Shown here: one piece after another, positions 53,881 through 63,795 of the stretch
Layout of the letters: each line of letters starts with the position of its first letter
Numbering within the stretch: position 1 is the stretch's first letter
Source: Labilibaculum euxinicum
GTDB taxonomy: Bacteria; Bacteroidota; Bacteroidia; Bacteroidales; Marinifilaceae
Assembly: GCF_009795715.1 (NCBI RefSeq)
Contig: NZ_WTCR01000003.1
Span: 124,001 to 188,000 of the forward strand
DNA: 64,000 nucleotides
Reading direction: 5' to 3'
Made by a program: the position numbers and the translations under genes
Notes under the pieces: model-generated
What the model saw: the letters and a program-made list of their open reading frames with translations, nothing else
What the model was told of the DNA's origin: nothing
Databases searched by the model: none

Positions 53881-54222
53881 CTATGGTTTTCTAAAAGTTC
53901 CCACTCCTGTAAGAATTGCTTTGGCAAGCTGTTCTTCTTCACCTCCTTCACTCTGTGACAAATGCCACATGGTGTGAATTACAGGTCCGGATTCGTCCAG
54001 TTCAAAACGACCTGTCCAACAAGCCAAAGATCCGTACTTTTCAAAATCTACCATAAATGCAATAACATTAGCATTGATTTTTCCTGTAATTTCAAATTTC
54101 TCTTCGAATTTGGGTTGCCCTATTGCAGTTTGAAATGTTCCGCTTACACGATTTTCTGTAACAGTTAGATCCATTTCTGAATTGTACTGATTTTTCCATT
54201 TTCCGTTAAGGTTTATCTTCAT
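53881..54222 (-). CDS. Cytosolic avidin/streptavidin-fold protein
   Basis: A 113-residue protein with the avidin repeat pattern: LNGKWKNQYNSEMDLTV (strand 1-2), GTFQTAIGQ (strand 3), a CWTGRF strand and the IHTMWHL strand. By my alignment to streptavidin the N23, S27, G48, S88, W92 and W108 positions are kept, Y43 is Phe, W79 is Phe, and both W120 and D128 are lost (no Trp before GVGTF, Gly at the Asp position). It has no signal peptide, unlike secreted avidins. Loss of W120 recalls dimeric avidins such as rhizavidin. Biotin binding is therefore uncertain; a different ligand is possible. Confidence 0.85.
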   Translation of the reverse strand: MKINLNGKWKNQYNSEMDLTVTENRVSGTFQTAIGQPKFEEKFEITGKINANVIAFMVDFEKYGSLACWTGRFELDESGPVIHTMWHLSQSEGGEEEQLAKAILTGVGTFRKP

Positions 54223-54298
54223 AGCTTAATTTTTTTTGTGTGATTGTTGACTAAGTTTAATTTAGCTTGAAATATTCATTCCGCAAAATAAATTATTC

Positions 54299-55291
54299 TC
54301 ATTTATAGATCAATATCTCAGTTTCCCCCTTTGAATTGGAATAAGCTCTGTACATACCATCCGTATTCATTTTCATTACAATATTGCCGTTTTTATCAAG
54401 GCCGATTATTCCACCGGTTCCTCCAATTTTAGTCAATTTATCAATAACTTTGTTGCTGGCCTCTTCCAAACTAATATTTTGGTATTCCATCATGGATGAA
54501 ATATCTTTAGCAACACCTAATCGAATAAAAAATTCGCCGTGACCAGTGCATGAAACTGCACAGCTTGCATTGTTGGCATAAGTACCTGCACCAATAATGG
54601 GAGAGTCTCCGATACGCCCGAAACGCTTATTCGTCATACCTCCCGTAGACGTTCCAGCCGTTAGGTTTCCATCCTTATCCAAAGCTACGCATCCAACTGT
54701 ACCGTGACGATCTTCCGGAGTCATTTCTTTCTCTTTTTTAAGGATCTCCTGCAGGTGATCCCATCTGTTTTGTGTGAAAAAATAACTCTGGTCAACTATT
54801 TCCAGACCTTGTGTTTTGGCAAATTCAGAAGCACCGTGGCCACTCAGCATTACATGTTCTGAATTTTCCATGACTTTTCTGGCTGCACTAATAGGATTTT
54901 TTATATCATCAACGCCAGCTACTGCTCCTGCGTTTAAATCTTTTCCCCACATAATTGAGGCATCAAGTTCGTTCTTTCCGGAATTGGTAAATACTGCACC
55001 TTTACCGGCATTAAACAGGGGCGAGTTTTCTAGAATGCGAATTGTTTTTTCAACCGCATCAAGGCTGCTTCCGCCATTTCTTAATATGGAATCACCAATT
55101 TGGAGAGCCTCTTGAAGTACTTTTTTATACTGTGTTTCCTTTTCAGGAGTGAAATCCTTACGCAGTATAGTTCCGGCTCCGCCATGAATTACAATTGCAT
55201 AATCAGATTTGTTTTCTGCATCAGGATATAAAATAAAACTGCTTACTATTAGAGTGATGATAATAAATAATGGTAGAATTGCTTTTTTCAT
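54299..55291 (-). CDS. Secreted isoaspartyl peptidase/L-asparaginase (Ntn-hydrolase)
   Basis: A 330-residue type-2 asparaginase. I start at the ATG with first base 55291, which gives a signal peptide (KKAILPLFIIITLIVSSF); an in-frame TTG at 55315 would read through three Pro codons. YAIVIHGGAGTI opens the fold, and the maturation site is DRHGTVGC, where autocleavage leaves the Thr nucleophile. The GTSTGGMTNK and GAGTYANNASCAVSCTGHGE segments form the pocket. It removes beta-aspartyl linkages or deamidates Asn in the periplasm. A C9 tract abuts the start codon. Confidence 0.92.
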   Translation of the reverse strand: MKKAILPLFIIITLIVSSFILYPDAENKSDYAIVIHGGAGTILRKDFTPEKETQYKKVLQEALQIGDSILRNGGSSLDAVEKTIRILENSPLFNAGKGAVFTNSGKNELDASIMWGKDLNAGAVAGVDDIKNPISAARKVMENSEHVMLSGHGASEFAKTQGLEIVDQSYFFTQNRWDHLQEILKKEKEMTPEDRHGTVGCVALDKDGNLTAGTSTGGMTNKRFGRIGDSPIIGAGTYANNASCAVSCTGHGEFFIRLGVAKDISSMMEYQNISLEEASNKVIDKLTKIGGTGGIIGLDKNGNIVMKMNTDGMYRAYSNSKGETEILIYK

Positions 55292-55300
55292 GGGGGGGGG
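55292..55300 (-). repeat. C9 homopolymer directly before the asparaginase start codon
   Basis: Nine consecutive G on the plus strand (C on the coding strand) touch the ATG, in the place of a ribosome-binding site, between a -7 box (55313-55320) and the start. It is unusual in DNA this AT-rich. Confidence 0.9.
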
Positions 55301-55312
55301 ATTTTTTATTAT

Positions 55313-55320
55313 CAAAAATA
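55313..55320 (-). promoter_or_regulatory. Minus-strand -7 box for the asparaginase gene
   Basis: TATTTTTG on the minus strand fits TAnnTTTG. The implied leader is only about 15 nt and consists largely of the C9 tract. Confidence 0.45.
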
Positions 55321-55363
55321 ATAATGAGTGGAATCAAGTATTTAAGAGTTGGTAAAGAACATT

Positions 55364-58342
55364 TTAAGATAGATTCTGTGATATGATACGAAGAAGTTTA
55401 CTCCCGGTATAGGGTTTTATTATGAAGTCATCAAAGCCCGATTCTGAACGTTTTTGCTCTTCATTCTGATGGTTAAATTCAGTTTGAACAATTACAGGCA
55501 CATGTGGGTTTTGCAGCTTTATTTTCTTAGTAACCTCGTATCCGTCAATTTTTGGTAATTGAATGTCCATCAATACCAAGTCAAAATGATTTAATTTAAA
55601 CTGCTCAACTGTTTCAGCCCCATCTTTTGTCCAGGTTACTTCTGCATTTGTCTTTCGGAGTACTTCTTTAATGTAAAGGAAATTTGATTTTTTATCTTCT
55701 GCTACTAATATTTTTTTTCCGGTAAAATCTGTTTCCTTATCGTCTTCTGAAGTTTCGGAACTTATCTTAATGGGATTTGATTGGAAAGGAAGATCCACAT
55801 AAAATTGGCTTCCTACATTCGGTTTCGATGTAAACCAAATATTACCATTTAGTAATTCAACCAAACTCTTTGAAATTGTTAATCCCAGACCTGTACCCCC
55901 GTGCTCTGCAGAATTATTACTTGCCTGTCTAAATCGATCATAAATTAAAGATTGATCTTCGTACGGAATACCAATGCCTGAGTCGTTAATAAAGAAGCGT
56001 ATTTTGTTTTCAATTAATTCGATGCCAAAATCAATATGACCCGATTTTGTGAATTTTAAAGCATTTCGCAGGAGGTTTATTAGAATTTGTTTTATTCGAA
56101 CCCGGTCGGAGTTAATTGTCAGATCTTTAGGTATATCATTGTAGTGAATGGTAAATTCAATATGATTCTTTTTGTCAGCATATTTAAGCTCATCGAAAAT
56201 GCTTTTTAATTCTTCAAGCATTGGATAAACCTTGAAATTTGATTCTTTAATTTTCAACTGTTTTGATTCAATCATCGAAATATCCATGATATCGTTGACA
56301 AGAGTGAGCAAAATATGTCCGTTCTCATAAATAATTGAAGTGTAATGGTTTTGTTTTTTTGAAGAATTGGTCATCGTCAACAGTTTAGAAAACCCAATAA
56401 TAGCATTCATTGGAGTTCTAATTTCATGAGACATATTCGCTAAAAAGGAGGATTTTAATTGATCCGATTGTTCTGCTTTTTCTTTTGCTTTAATTAATTC
56501 AATCGTCCGTATTTTTACGAGATTCTCAAGATTTCGATGATTCTCCTCTAGCTGTAATTCTGCTTTTTTTCGTACCGTAATTTCGCTGGTTAATTTCTTA
56601 TTTGCCTTTTTTACAGCAAGGTAAAGTCTGTAAATTAATGTTGTTGAGAGCAGAATGAGAACTACAATTACTATTAAAAATGAATTGATAAGGGATTGTT
56701 TATTTAATTTTTCTTTTTCGATTGATTTTTCATTGGCGAAAATTTTTTCCAGAGTTACTCGTTTTTCTCTTTCGTTTTGCATCTGAATCCAACCAATTCT
56801 ATTTTCCATTTGTGCATTGTACATTTGGTTGTACAAATCAAAATACAATTGGTAATAGTGCAAGGATTGTTTATAATTTTTATCGGATGAATAGATCTCT
56901 GATAAATTTTTTACACACTCAGCCATGAGAGTTTTTCGGCCAATTTCAGAGGCTATATCAAAGCTTTTTAACAGATATTGAATTGCCAGTTTGTGGTTGT
57001 TTTTAGTCTTATATAATTCACCCAAATTATTGTAAGTTGATGCAACACCACCAATGTTATTAATACCCATATTAATAACAATTGCCTTGTTGAAAACATC
57101 CATGGCTAACGCCAAACTATCTCTTTTTACATGAATTAAACCGATATTTGTATAACAGGATGCGATTCCTTTTAAATTGCCTATTTTTCTTTGAATGGAA
57201 AGCGATTTATTATAGCTGGCAAGACTAAGAGGGTAATTTTTTTCTTGGTAATAGGTGTTCCCTATTTTGCGATAAGCATCGGCACTGCCTTTTAAATATC
57301 CGATTCGTTCGTTTATTTCTATTGATTTTTGAAACTTTTCCCGAGCCATGGTGTGATCCTTCATTTCATATAAAACCATACCAATGTTTAAGTAGCAATT
57401 CGCAATATTTTTTTGAGATCCAAGCTCTTCAAAAAGCTTTAGTGCTTTATGCAGATATTCTAAAGCTTTGTCATTCTGCATAAGGGATTGATAGACCTCG
57501 CCAATCCCCATATATGACAGTCCTATCCCATTTTTCGATAATAGTTTTTTGCTGATTTGTAACGATTCATTGTATAGATCAATGGCTGTAATTCTATTGC
57601 TTAATCTGTTGTGCAGTTTTGCCAGATGGTTTAAAGTATATGCAATATTTTTGTCGAGATGATTTTCTTTGCCAATTTCCAGCGCTTTTTCGAAATGTTT
57701 TTTTGATGATTCCAGATCATTAATTTCAAAATAAGCATTTCCCAATGCATTGTGGGTGTAGCAAATGCCTGAATTGTTCTTAAAACGTATATTTAGCTCC
57801 AATGCCTTATGGTAATTTTTTAATGCTTCATCGTACCTGCAGTTTTCTAATTTTATATTGCCAATGGCATTGTAGCTAAAACTGAAATTAATACTGTCTT
57901 GGGTTAATTTTTTTAATTCAAATCCTTTTTGATAAAACAATTCTGCGGTATCATAGTTACATGTTGAATAGTTTAAATTGCCTAAATAACCATAGCAAAA
58001 ACTCATTTTCAGAGTGTCTCTCATGCTTTTCCAATATTCAAGAGAAATATTAATACAGGTTTCGGCATTTTTAAATTCTCCCTGATACAAATATATTTTC
58101 CCTAATAATTCATTCGCGATTGCGTATTGTTTCATGTTCTCAAATTCAAGTGCTTTATCAGCGGCCTGCAAGCTTAATTTTAAAGCTTCAGCATTATTTG
58201 AATTGAAGTAGGATTGGGCAATTTCGATTACGCGATCAAGATTTGCATTTTTTATTGTAAAGTCTATTCTTTCTGATTGGACGGTTGCTGTGACGTGAAA
58301 GGTGGTAATTAGTGAAAATAGAAGGAGGAGTATGTTTTTCAT
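55364..58342 (-). CDS. TPR-containing hybrid sensor histidine kinase
   Basis: A 992-residue protein. A signal peptide (1-19) precedes about a dozen tetratricopeptide repeats (to about residue 500; e.g. [16 protein letters not shown]), which would be periplasmic. A membrane segment near 553-575 leads to a coiled linker, HisKA ([12 protein letters not shown]), HATPase_c ([15 protein letters not shown]) and a receiver with [12 protein letters not shown] sensors of this type are common in Bacteroidota; the ligand is unknown. No effector domain. It is separated by 391 bp from the divergent argS. Confidence 0.92.
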   Translation of the reverse strand: MKNILLLLFSLITTFHVTATVQSERIDFTIKNANLDRVIEIAQSYFNSNNAEALKLSLQAADKALEFENMKQYAIANELLGKIYLYQGEFKNAETCINISLEYWKSMRDTLKMSFCYGYLGNLNYSTCNYDTAELFYQKGFELKKLTQDSINFSFSYNAIGNIKLENCRYDEALKNYHKALELNIRFKNNSGICYTHNALGNAYFEINDLESSKKHFEKALEIGKENHLDKNIAYTLNHLAKLHNRLSNRITAIDLYNESLQISKKLLSKNGIGLSYMGIGEVYQSLMQNDKALEYLHKALKLFEELGSQKNIANCYLNIGMVLYEMKDHTMAREKFQKSIEINERIGYLKGSADAYRKIGNTYYQEKNYPLSLASYNKSLSIQRKIGNLKGIASCYTNIGLIHVKRDSLALAMDVFNKAIVINMGINNIGGVASTYNNLGELYKTKNNHKLAIQYLLKSFDIASEIGRKTLMAECVKNLSEIYSSDKNYKQSLHYYQLYFDLYNQMYNAQMENRIGWIQMQNEREKRVTLEKIFANEKSIEKEKLNKQSLINSFLIVIVVLILLSTTLIYRLYLAVKKANKKLTSEITVRKKAELQLEENHRNLENLVKIRTIELIKAKEKAEQSDQLKSSFLANMSHEIRTPMNAIIGFSKLLTMTNSSKKQNHYTSIIYENGHILLTLVNDIMDISMIESKQLKIKESNFKVYPMLEELKSIFDELKYADKKNHIEFTIHYNDIPKDLTINSDRVRIKQILINLLRNALKFTKSGHIDFGIELIENKIRFFINDSGIGIPYEDQSLIYDRFRQASNNSAEHGGTGLGLTISKSLVELLNGNIWFTSKPNVGSQFYVDLPFQSNPIKISSETSEDDKETDFTGKKILVAEDKKSNFLYIKEVLRKTNAEVTWTKDGAETVEQFKLNHFDLVLMDIQLPKIDGYEVTKKIKLQNPHVPVIVQTEFNHQNEEQKRSESGFDDFIIKPYTGSKLLRIISQNLS

Positions 58343-58733
58343 TCTTTTTAACTTAAGAATTTGTGCAATTAACTGTTATAACTTAAAATGAAAGTTTTTG
58401 TTGTTTTTATTTCTATTTAATTTAATAAAGAATTAAAAAATATCAAATTAAAAATAGACAAGGTTTTGTAATTTCTCAAAGGTAAGTAATGTTGCTCTAT
58501 AAGAAGTTAAATAGATGAGGCTATTTGAGGGATTCCATAAACAAGGTCATGAATGACTTTTTTCTAAATGTAGGGAACTATTTATTTTATTCGTATTATC
58601 TTTGCACATTCGGATTATCGGGTACTTTTAGGGGCGGTTAATGCATGGAAAAGTTAGACTGGCTAAAAGACCATTTTGATCTGATAAGAGATATAGTTTG
58701 TAAATAGTTGAATTCGAAATAAAGAATTTTCAG
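58343..58733. other. Divergent intergenic region upstream of argS
   Basis: 391 bp. It holds a -7 box at 58597-58604, a short GTCAT/ATGAC hairpin followed by T6 near 58545-58563, and a short open frame at 58645-58707 (20 codons plus stop; starts MEKLDW) after a purine-rich AGGGGCGG. The remainder is AT-rich with no recognised element. Confidence 0.4.
58597..58604 (+). promoter_or_regulatory. Bacteroidota -7 box for argS
   Basis: TATCTTTG fits TAnnTTTG; the start codon is at 58734, so the leader would be about 120 nt. Confidence 0.55.
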
Positions 58734-60527
58734 ATGAGTATTGAAAGCATTATAAAAGGTAAGGTTATAGAGGCCGTAAATAGTTGTTATGGTCATGGAA
58801 TTGATAATGAAACAGTTCAGATTCAAAAAACAAGACGTGAATTTGAAGGCGATTTAACTGTAGTTGTATTTCCTTTTTTGCGCTTTTCAAAAAAATCACC
58901 GGAAGCTACAGCCAATGATCTTGGTGTTTTTCTTCAGGAAAATATTGAAGCGGTTACTGCTTTTAATGTTGTAAAAGGATTTCTGAATTTGGTTATTGAC
59001 AGTTCTTATTGGATATCAGTGTTGAATACTGCTTTTCAATCGGAAAACTATGGCTTTAAAAAATTAGAGGCAGGTGCTAAAAAAGTGATGATCGAGTATT
59101 CTTCACCAAATACAAATAAGCCATTGCATTTGGGGCACATTCGTAATAATTTATTGGGGTATTCTGTTGCTCAAATTTTAAAAGCGAATGGTTACGAAGT
59201 AATCAAAGTAAATTTGGTGAACGACCGTGGCATTCATATCTGCAAATCGATGCTTGCGTGGCTGCGTTTTGGTGAAGGTGAAACTCCTGAATCAACTGGT
59301 TTAAAAGGAGATCATTTGGTTGGAAAATACTATGTGAAATTCGATCAGGAATACAAAAAAGAAATTGAAGCTTTAGTAGCCAACGGAATGGATGCTGATG
59401 AAGCTAAAAAACAAGCTCCGTTGTTGTTGGAAGCTCAGGAAATGTTGGTGAAATGGGAAGCGGGCGACAAGGAAGTTGTTGCTTTGTGGAGAAAGATGAA
59501 CGATTGGGTTTTAGCTGGTTTCGATGTTACTTATCAAAAAATGGGCGTTGATTTCGATAAAGTTTATTTCGAATCGGAAACCTATAAGAAAGGAAAAGCA
59601 ATTGTTGAAAGAGGCTTGGAAGAAGGAGTTTTGTACCGTAAAGATACCGGTTCTGTTTGGGCTAACCTTGAGGCAGATGGATTGGATCATAAACTATTGT
59701 TACGTGATGATGGAACCTCTGTTTATATGACTCAGGATATTGGTACAGCTTACGAACGATTCAATGAATTCAGTATCGATGAGCATATTTATGTTGTAGG
59801 TAATGAACAAAATTATCATTTCCAGGTGTTGTCGCTGGTTTTAGGTAAACTGGGATACGAATGGAGTAATAAAATTCAGCATCTGTCGTATGGTATGGTT
59901 GAATTGCCTGAAGGAAAAATGAAATCCCGCGAAGGAACTGTTGTTGACGCAGATGAGTTAATGGATGAAATGGTAAATACGGCCCGCGACACTTCAAATG
60001 AATTAGGTAAGCTTCAGGGATATTCAGCAGAAGAAGCTGAGGATGTGTATAATAAAGTTGCTATGGGAGCATTAAAATATTTTATTCTTAAGGTAGATCC
60101 TAAAAAGAATATGATGTTTAATCCTAAAGAATCAATTGATTTTAATGGGAATACCGGACCATTTATTCAGTACACATATGCTAGGATTCAATCGGTTTTG
60201 AAAAAGACTGTTGATGAAGGAATTGAATTTCCTGAATTCGCAAATACAGCTATTGAGATTTCTGAGAAAGAATCAAATTTAATTCAAATGATTGCCAACT
60301 ATCCGGTTATCATTAAAGAAGCCGGTGATACAACAAGTCCTGCTCAAATTGCAAATTACGTATATGATTTGGTGAAAGAATACAACCAATTTTATCACGA
60401 TTTTCCAATTGCTAAAGAGGACAATGTTGAATTAAGAGCGTTCCGAATGGTTCTTTCTAAGCAGGTTGCACAGGTTATAAAAAGTGGAATGGAATTGTTA
60501 GGAATTGGTGTTCCTGAAAGAATGTAA
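58734..60527 (+). CDS. argS: Arginyl-tRNA synthetase
   Basis: A 597-residue class I synthetase that charges tRNA-Arg. It has the N-terminal Add-1 domain (1-100), the HIGH-type signature NKPLHLGHIRNN near 129-140, the Rossmann catalytic core, the KMSKS-like loop KMKSREG near 400, and the C-terminal DALR anticodon-binding domain with a NYVYDLVKEYNQFYHDFPI segment. Complete, with its own promoter and terminator. An essential housekeeping gene. Confidence 0.96.
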   Translation: MSIESIIKGKVIEAVNSCYGHGIDNETVQIQKTRREFEGDLTVVVFPFLRFSKKSPEATANDLGVFLQENIEAVTAFNVVKGFLNLVIDSSYWISVLNTAFQSENYGFKKLEAGAKKVMIEYSSPNTNKPLHLGHIRNNLLGYSVAQILKANGYEVIKVNLVNDRGIHICKSMLAWLRFGEGETPESTGLKGDHLVGKYYVKFDQEYKKEIEALVANGMDADEAKKQAPLLLEAQEMLVKWEAGDKEVVALWRKMNDWVLAGFDVTYQKMGVDFDKVYFESETYKKGKAIVERGLEEGVLYRKDTGSVWANLEADGLDHKLLLRDDGTSVYMTQDIGTAYERFNEFSIDEHIYVVGNEQNYHFQVLSLVLGKLGYEWSNKIQHLSYGMVELPEGKMKSREGTVVDADELMDEMVNTARDTSNELGKLQGYSAEEAEDVYNKVAMGALKYFILKVDPKKNMMFNPKESIDFNGNTGPFIQYTYARIQSVLKKTVDEGIEFPEFANTAIEISEKESNLIQMIANYPVIIKEAGDTTSPAQIANYVYDLVKEYNQFYHDFPIAKEDNVELRAFRMVLSKQVAQVIKSGMELLGIGVPERM

Positions 60528-60543
60528 AAATATATTTGTTAGT

Positions 60544-60580
60544 AAAGAGCGGATTTCATTTTTGGAATTCGCTCTTTTTT
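60544..60580 (+). terminator. Intrinsic terminator of argS
   Basis: AAAGAGCGGATTTC and GGAATTCGCTCTTT pair over 14 positions with a wobble around ATTTTT and run into T7. Confidence 0.8.
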
Positions 60581-60685
60581 TATTTTAAAAGTGTTGTTTT
60601 AATACTATTTCTAACGAAAATGAAGAATCATGATAAAATTATCGACATTTCTATCGCATAGTCTTTATCGCTAAGCAGATTTTTT

Positions 60686-60693
60686 TAATTTTG
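60686..60693 (+). promoter_or_regulatory. Bacteroidota -7 box for ffh
   Basis: TAATTTTG fits TAnnTTTG, 25 bp before the ATG at 60719. Confidence 0.55.
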
Positions 60694-60718
60694 CAGTGAA
60701 ATATAAATCTGTATAATA

Positions 60719-62050
60719 ATGTTTGAAAATCTTAACGAACGACTTGAGCGATCCTTCCAGATATTAAAGGGGCAAGGAAAAATTACTGAAATCAATGTAG
60801 CAGAAACATTGAAAGATGTGAGACGTGCCCTTTTGGATGCCGATGTAAACTTTAGTATAGCCAAGTCCTTTACCAATACAGTAAAAGAAAAAGCATTAGG
60901 ACAGAATGTACTAACCGCATTAAAACCAAATCAGTTAATGGTGAAAATAGTTCACGATGAGCTGGCTGAATTAATGGGGAGTACACAGGTTGATATAAAT
61001 ATTCAGGGAAAACCTGCTGTAATATTAATTGCTGGTTTGCAGGGGTCGGGTAAAACCACCTTTTCAGGTAAACTGGCAAATCTTCTGAAAACAAAACGTT
61101 CTAAGAATCCATTGTTGGTTGCTTGTGATGTATATCGTCCTGCAGCGATCGAACAGCTGAAAGTATTAGGAGAACAAATTGGAGTTCCTGTATATACGGA
61201 TATTGAGAGCAAGAACCCTGTTAAGATTGCTCAGGATGCCATTAAGCAGGCAAAAGCAAACGGAAACGATTTGGTGATTGTCGATACAGCTGGTCGTTTG
61301 GCTATCGATGAGGAAATGATGAAGGAAATTGAGGCTGTTAAAAAAGCTATTGATCCTTCCGAGATTCTGTTTGTTGTCGATTCTATGACCGGTCAGGATG
61401 CGGTGAATACAGCCAAAGAATTTAACGAGCGTTTGGATTTTGATGGTGTTGTTTTAACGAAATTGGATGGTGATACACGTGGTGGAGCTGCGCTTTCAAT
61501 TCGTTCAATAGTTAACAAACCAATCAAATTTGTTGGTACGGGAGAAAAAATGGAAGCTCTTGATGTTTTCCATCCCAGTCGTATGGCCGATCGTATTTTG
61601 GGTATGGGTGATATTGTTTCGCTTGTAGAACGTGCCCAGGATCAATTTGATGCTGACGAAGCTAGAAAACTTCAGAAGAAAATCGCCAAGAACCAATTTA
61701 ACTTCAACGATTTCCTGTCTCAGATTTCGCAGATTAAGAAAATGGGTAATCTGAAAGATTTGGCTTCGATGATTCCCGGGGTTGGAAAAGCACTTAAGAA
61801 TGTTGATATTGATGATGACGCTTTTAAAGGTGTTGAAGCAATTATATTTTCGATGACTCCGGCAGAGAGAGAAGATCCGGGGCTAATTAACGGATCAAGA
61901 AGAAAGAGGATTGCCGATGGTAGTGGTTCTACCATTCAGGACGTGAATCGTTTAATCAAACAATTCGATGAAACGCGAAAATTAATGAAAATGATGACAA
62001 AAGGCGGAAACATGTCCCGAATGATGGGGAATATGGGAGGCCGAAGATAA
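60719..62050 (+). CDS. ffh: Signal recognition particle GTPase Ffh (SRP54)
   Basis: A 443-residue GTPase that binds 4.5S RNA and delivers membrane proteins to FtsY/SecYEG. It has the N domain (1-90), G domain motifs [15 protein letters not shown] (G1), DTAGR (G3) and TKLDG (G4), and a methionine-rich M domain that ends in [18 protein letters not shown]. Length is typical. It has its own promoter and terminator. Confidence 0.96.
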   Translation: MFENLNERLERSFQILKGQGKITEINVAETLKDVRRALLDADVNFSIAKSFTNTVKEKALGQNVLTALKPNQLMVKIVHDELAELMGSTQVDINIQGKPAVILIAGLQGSGKTTFSGKLANLLKTKRSKNPLLVACDVYRPAAIEQLKVLGEQIGVPVYTDIESKNPVKIAQDAIKQAKANGNDLVIVDTAGRLAIDEEMMKEIEAVKKAIDPSEILFVVDSMTGQDAVNTAKEFNERLDFDGVVLTKLDGDTRGGAALSIRSIVNKPIKFVGTGEKMEALDVFHPSRMADRILGMGDIVSLVERAQDQFDADEARKLQKKIAKNQFNFNDFLSQISQIKKMGNLKDLASMIPGVGKALKNVDIDDDAFKGVEAIIFSMTPAEREDPGLINGSRRKRIADGSGSTIQDVNRLIKQFDETRKLMKMMTKGGNMSRMMGNMGGRR

Positions 62051-62066
62051 TAAACTTACAAATAGA

Positions 62067-62097
62067 AATGCTTGGCCACTTGGTCAGGCATTTTTTA
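62067..62097 (+). terminator. Intrinsic terminator of ffh
   Basis: ATGCTTGGCC and GGTCAGGCAT form a 10-bp stem with two wobbles around ACTT, followed by T6. Confidence 0.75.
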
Positions 62098-62117
62098 TAC
62101 CGCAAAACGATACAACC

Positions 62118-62999
62118 ATGGAATTAATCGACGGAAAAAAAATCTCAGCAGAGGTGAAGCAGGAAATTGCTGCCGAAGTAGAACTAATCAAAAAGGCTGG
62201 AGGAAAAACTCCTCATTTGGCTGCTATGATTGTTGGACACGACGGAGCCAGTGAAACTTATGTGGCTGCAAAAGTGAAAGCTTGTCATATGGTAGGTTTT
62301 AAATCTTCAGAGTTTCGTTTCGAAGAGGACATTACCGAGGAAGAATTGCTTGCAGAAATTAGAAAAGTGAATGACGACGATGATATCGACGGATTGATTG
62401 TTCAATTGCCATTGCCAAAACATATTTCAGAATCGAAAGTGATTGAAACCATACGTCCCGAAAAAGATGTTGATGGATTTCATCCTATGAATGTTGGTAA
62501 AATGGTATCGAGCCTTCCTACCTATTTGCCGGCAACTCCGGCAGGAATTGTTGAGTTGATGAAAAGATATAAAATTCAGACATCAGGTAAAAATTGCGTT
62601 GTTATTGGCCGAAGCAACATTGTAGGCACTCCAATGAGTGTTTTAATGTCGCGTAAAGCTGAGTATGGCGATTGTACAGTTACACTTTGCCATAGCAGAA
62701 CTAAGAACATTGCAGAAATTACCCGTCAGGCGGATATCGTTATTGTTGCTTTGGGAATGAAAGAGTTTTTAACAGGTGATATGGTAAAAGAAGGCGCTGT
62801 TATTATCGATGTTGGAATTCACCGAGTAAAATCTGATAAAACAAAGTCGGGCTGGAAGCTGTTGGGCGATGTGAAGTTTGATGAAGTTGCTCCTAAAGCA
62901 TCCTTCATAACTCCTGTTCCGGGTGGCGTTGGTCCAATGACGATTGTTTCCTTGTTACAGAATACTTTGCTTGCTGCTAAAAAGGCAATTTATAAATAG
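62118..62999 (+). CDS. folD: Bifunctional methylenetetrahydrofolate dehydrogenase/cyclohydrolase
   Basis: A 293-residue FolD. It converts 5,10-methylene-THF to 10-formyl-THF with NADP. Family marks are the catalytic Tyr-Lys region ([12 protein letters not shown]), [13 protein letters not shown], the PCTP-like loop here [10 protein letters not shown], the [14 protein letters not shown] Rossmann segment and the closing [10 protein letters not shown]. The usual Pro-Cys-Thr-Pro is Pro-Ala-Thr-Pro, a known variant. Complete, followed by a strong terminator. Confidence 0.96.
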   Translation: MELIDGKKISAEVKQEIAAEVELIKKAGGKTPHLAAMIVGHDGASETYVAAKVKACHMVGFKSSEFRFEEDITEEELLAEIRKVNDDDDIDGLIVQLPLPKHISESKVIETIRPEKDVDGFHPMNVGKMVSSLPTYLPATPAGIVELMKRYKIQTSGKNCVVIGRSNIVGTPMSVLMSRKAEYGDCTVTLCHSRTKNIAEITRQADIVIVALGMKEFLTGDMVKEGAVIIDVGIHRVKSDKTKSGWKLLGDVKFDEVAPKASFITPVPGGVGPMTIVSLLQNTLLAAKKAIYK

Positions 63000-63025
63000 A
63001 ACAAATATTTTTGATCAGATACATC

Positions 63026-63057
63026 ACAGGCTTCCCTATTCGGGAAGCCTGTTTTTT
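63026..63057 (+). terminator. Intrinsic terminator of folD
   Basis: A perfect 11-bp stem (ACAGGCTTCCC with GGGAAGCCTGT) and a 5-nt loop, followed by T6. Confidence 0.9.
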
Positions 63058-63116
63058 AATGGGAATCGTTTTTACTTTTTAAATGGTTTAGCTTACCGGG
63101 GCTGTATTCATATTCT

Positions 63117-63290
63117 GTGGTGATGAATTCAAGTTGTATGATGATGAATTCAAGTTGTATGATGATGGATTCCAGTTATACGATGGTGGATTCCATTCTC
63201 ATGGTGATAGATTCCAGTTGTTTGGTAGTAGGTTTCAGTTATTTGGTAGTAGATTCGCTTTATATGGTGGTATATTCTAGTTGTATGGTG
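63117..63290. repeat. Minisatellite B: about eight 21-bp units
   Basis: Units run every 21 bp from 63117 (63117, 63138, 63159, 63180, 63201, 63222, 63243, 63264) with a partial one at 63285. The plus strand is open throughout and reads heptads of the form M-V-V-D-S-S-C. The core TATGGTGGTAGATTCCAGT is the counterpart of the minus-strand core of minisatellite A; in one aligned pair 15 of 21 bases match. There are no spacers. Confidence 0.9.
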
Positions 63291-63443
63291 ATGAGTCGTA
63301 TTGTAGTGGTAGTTTGTATTGCTCTTGTGTTTATGATTGGTTTTTACTTAATGCTTGAAAGATTTACCGGTACTGTTTTGAATATGTGTTCAATTGTAGC
63401 TAGTTTTGTTGAACGAATAGCACAATTGAATTATGGAAAATAA
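63291..63443 (+). CDS. Candidate small membrane protein following minisatellite B
   Basis: A 50-residue frame beginning MSRIVVVVCIALVF, with one clear membrane segment and an amphipathic end. It is in frame with minisatellite B, so a longer 108-residue product starting at the GTG at 63117 is also possible. Its stop overlaps the next start codon by 11 bp, a coupling typical of real gene pairs. No promoter of consensus quality was seen. Treat it as tentative. Confidence 0.35.
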   Translation: MSRIVVVVCIALVFMIGFYLMLERFTGTVLNMCSIVASFVERIAQLNYGK

Positions 63444-63795
63444 TTTTAGAGAGTTGGTTGATTTATATCACCAAAAGAAAATAGAGGGAATGGATTTTTC
63501 CCAAATCCGTAAAGAATTAGTAGAAAAGAATATCGAAGAAGATCTGATTAAGGATATTGTCCGCGCAATTGATGATCGGATTTTAAGAGGAGAAGTGAAG
63601 AAGAAAGGGAAGTTTAAGGCTAGGGAATTGCGCCTGATAGGATGGACTCTAATGATAATTGGTGGTATAATTACTCTGGGAACCTATTTCCATTGGTTCG
63701 ATATGAAGGGATATTATTTTGTGTCTTACGGACCCGTAATTGCGGGTTATTTACTAATTATTGCTGCAAGAAAAGCGCAAAGAAAAGAATTCTAG
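63433..63795 (+). CDS. Small protein with two membrane segments, function unknown
   Basis: A 120-residue protein. A helical acidic/basic N-terminus (about 1-62, with IRKELVEKNIEEDLI) precedes two hydrophobic segments (about 69-85 and 93-111) and a basic tail (ARKAQRKEF). I recognise no family. The N-terminal half resembles helical linker domains that face the cytoplasm. Its ATG lies within the last codons of the preceding small frame. Confidence 0.75.
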   Translation: MENNFRELVDLYHQKKIEGMDFSQIRKELVEKNIEEDLIKDIVRAIDDRILRGEVKKKGKFKARELRLIGWTLMIIGGIITLGTYFHWFDMKGYYFVSYGPVIAGYLLIIAARKAQRKEF

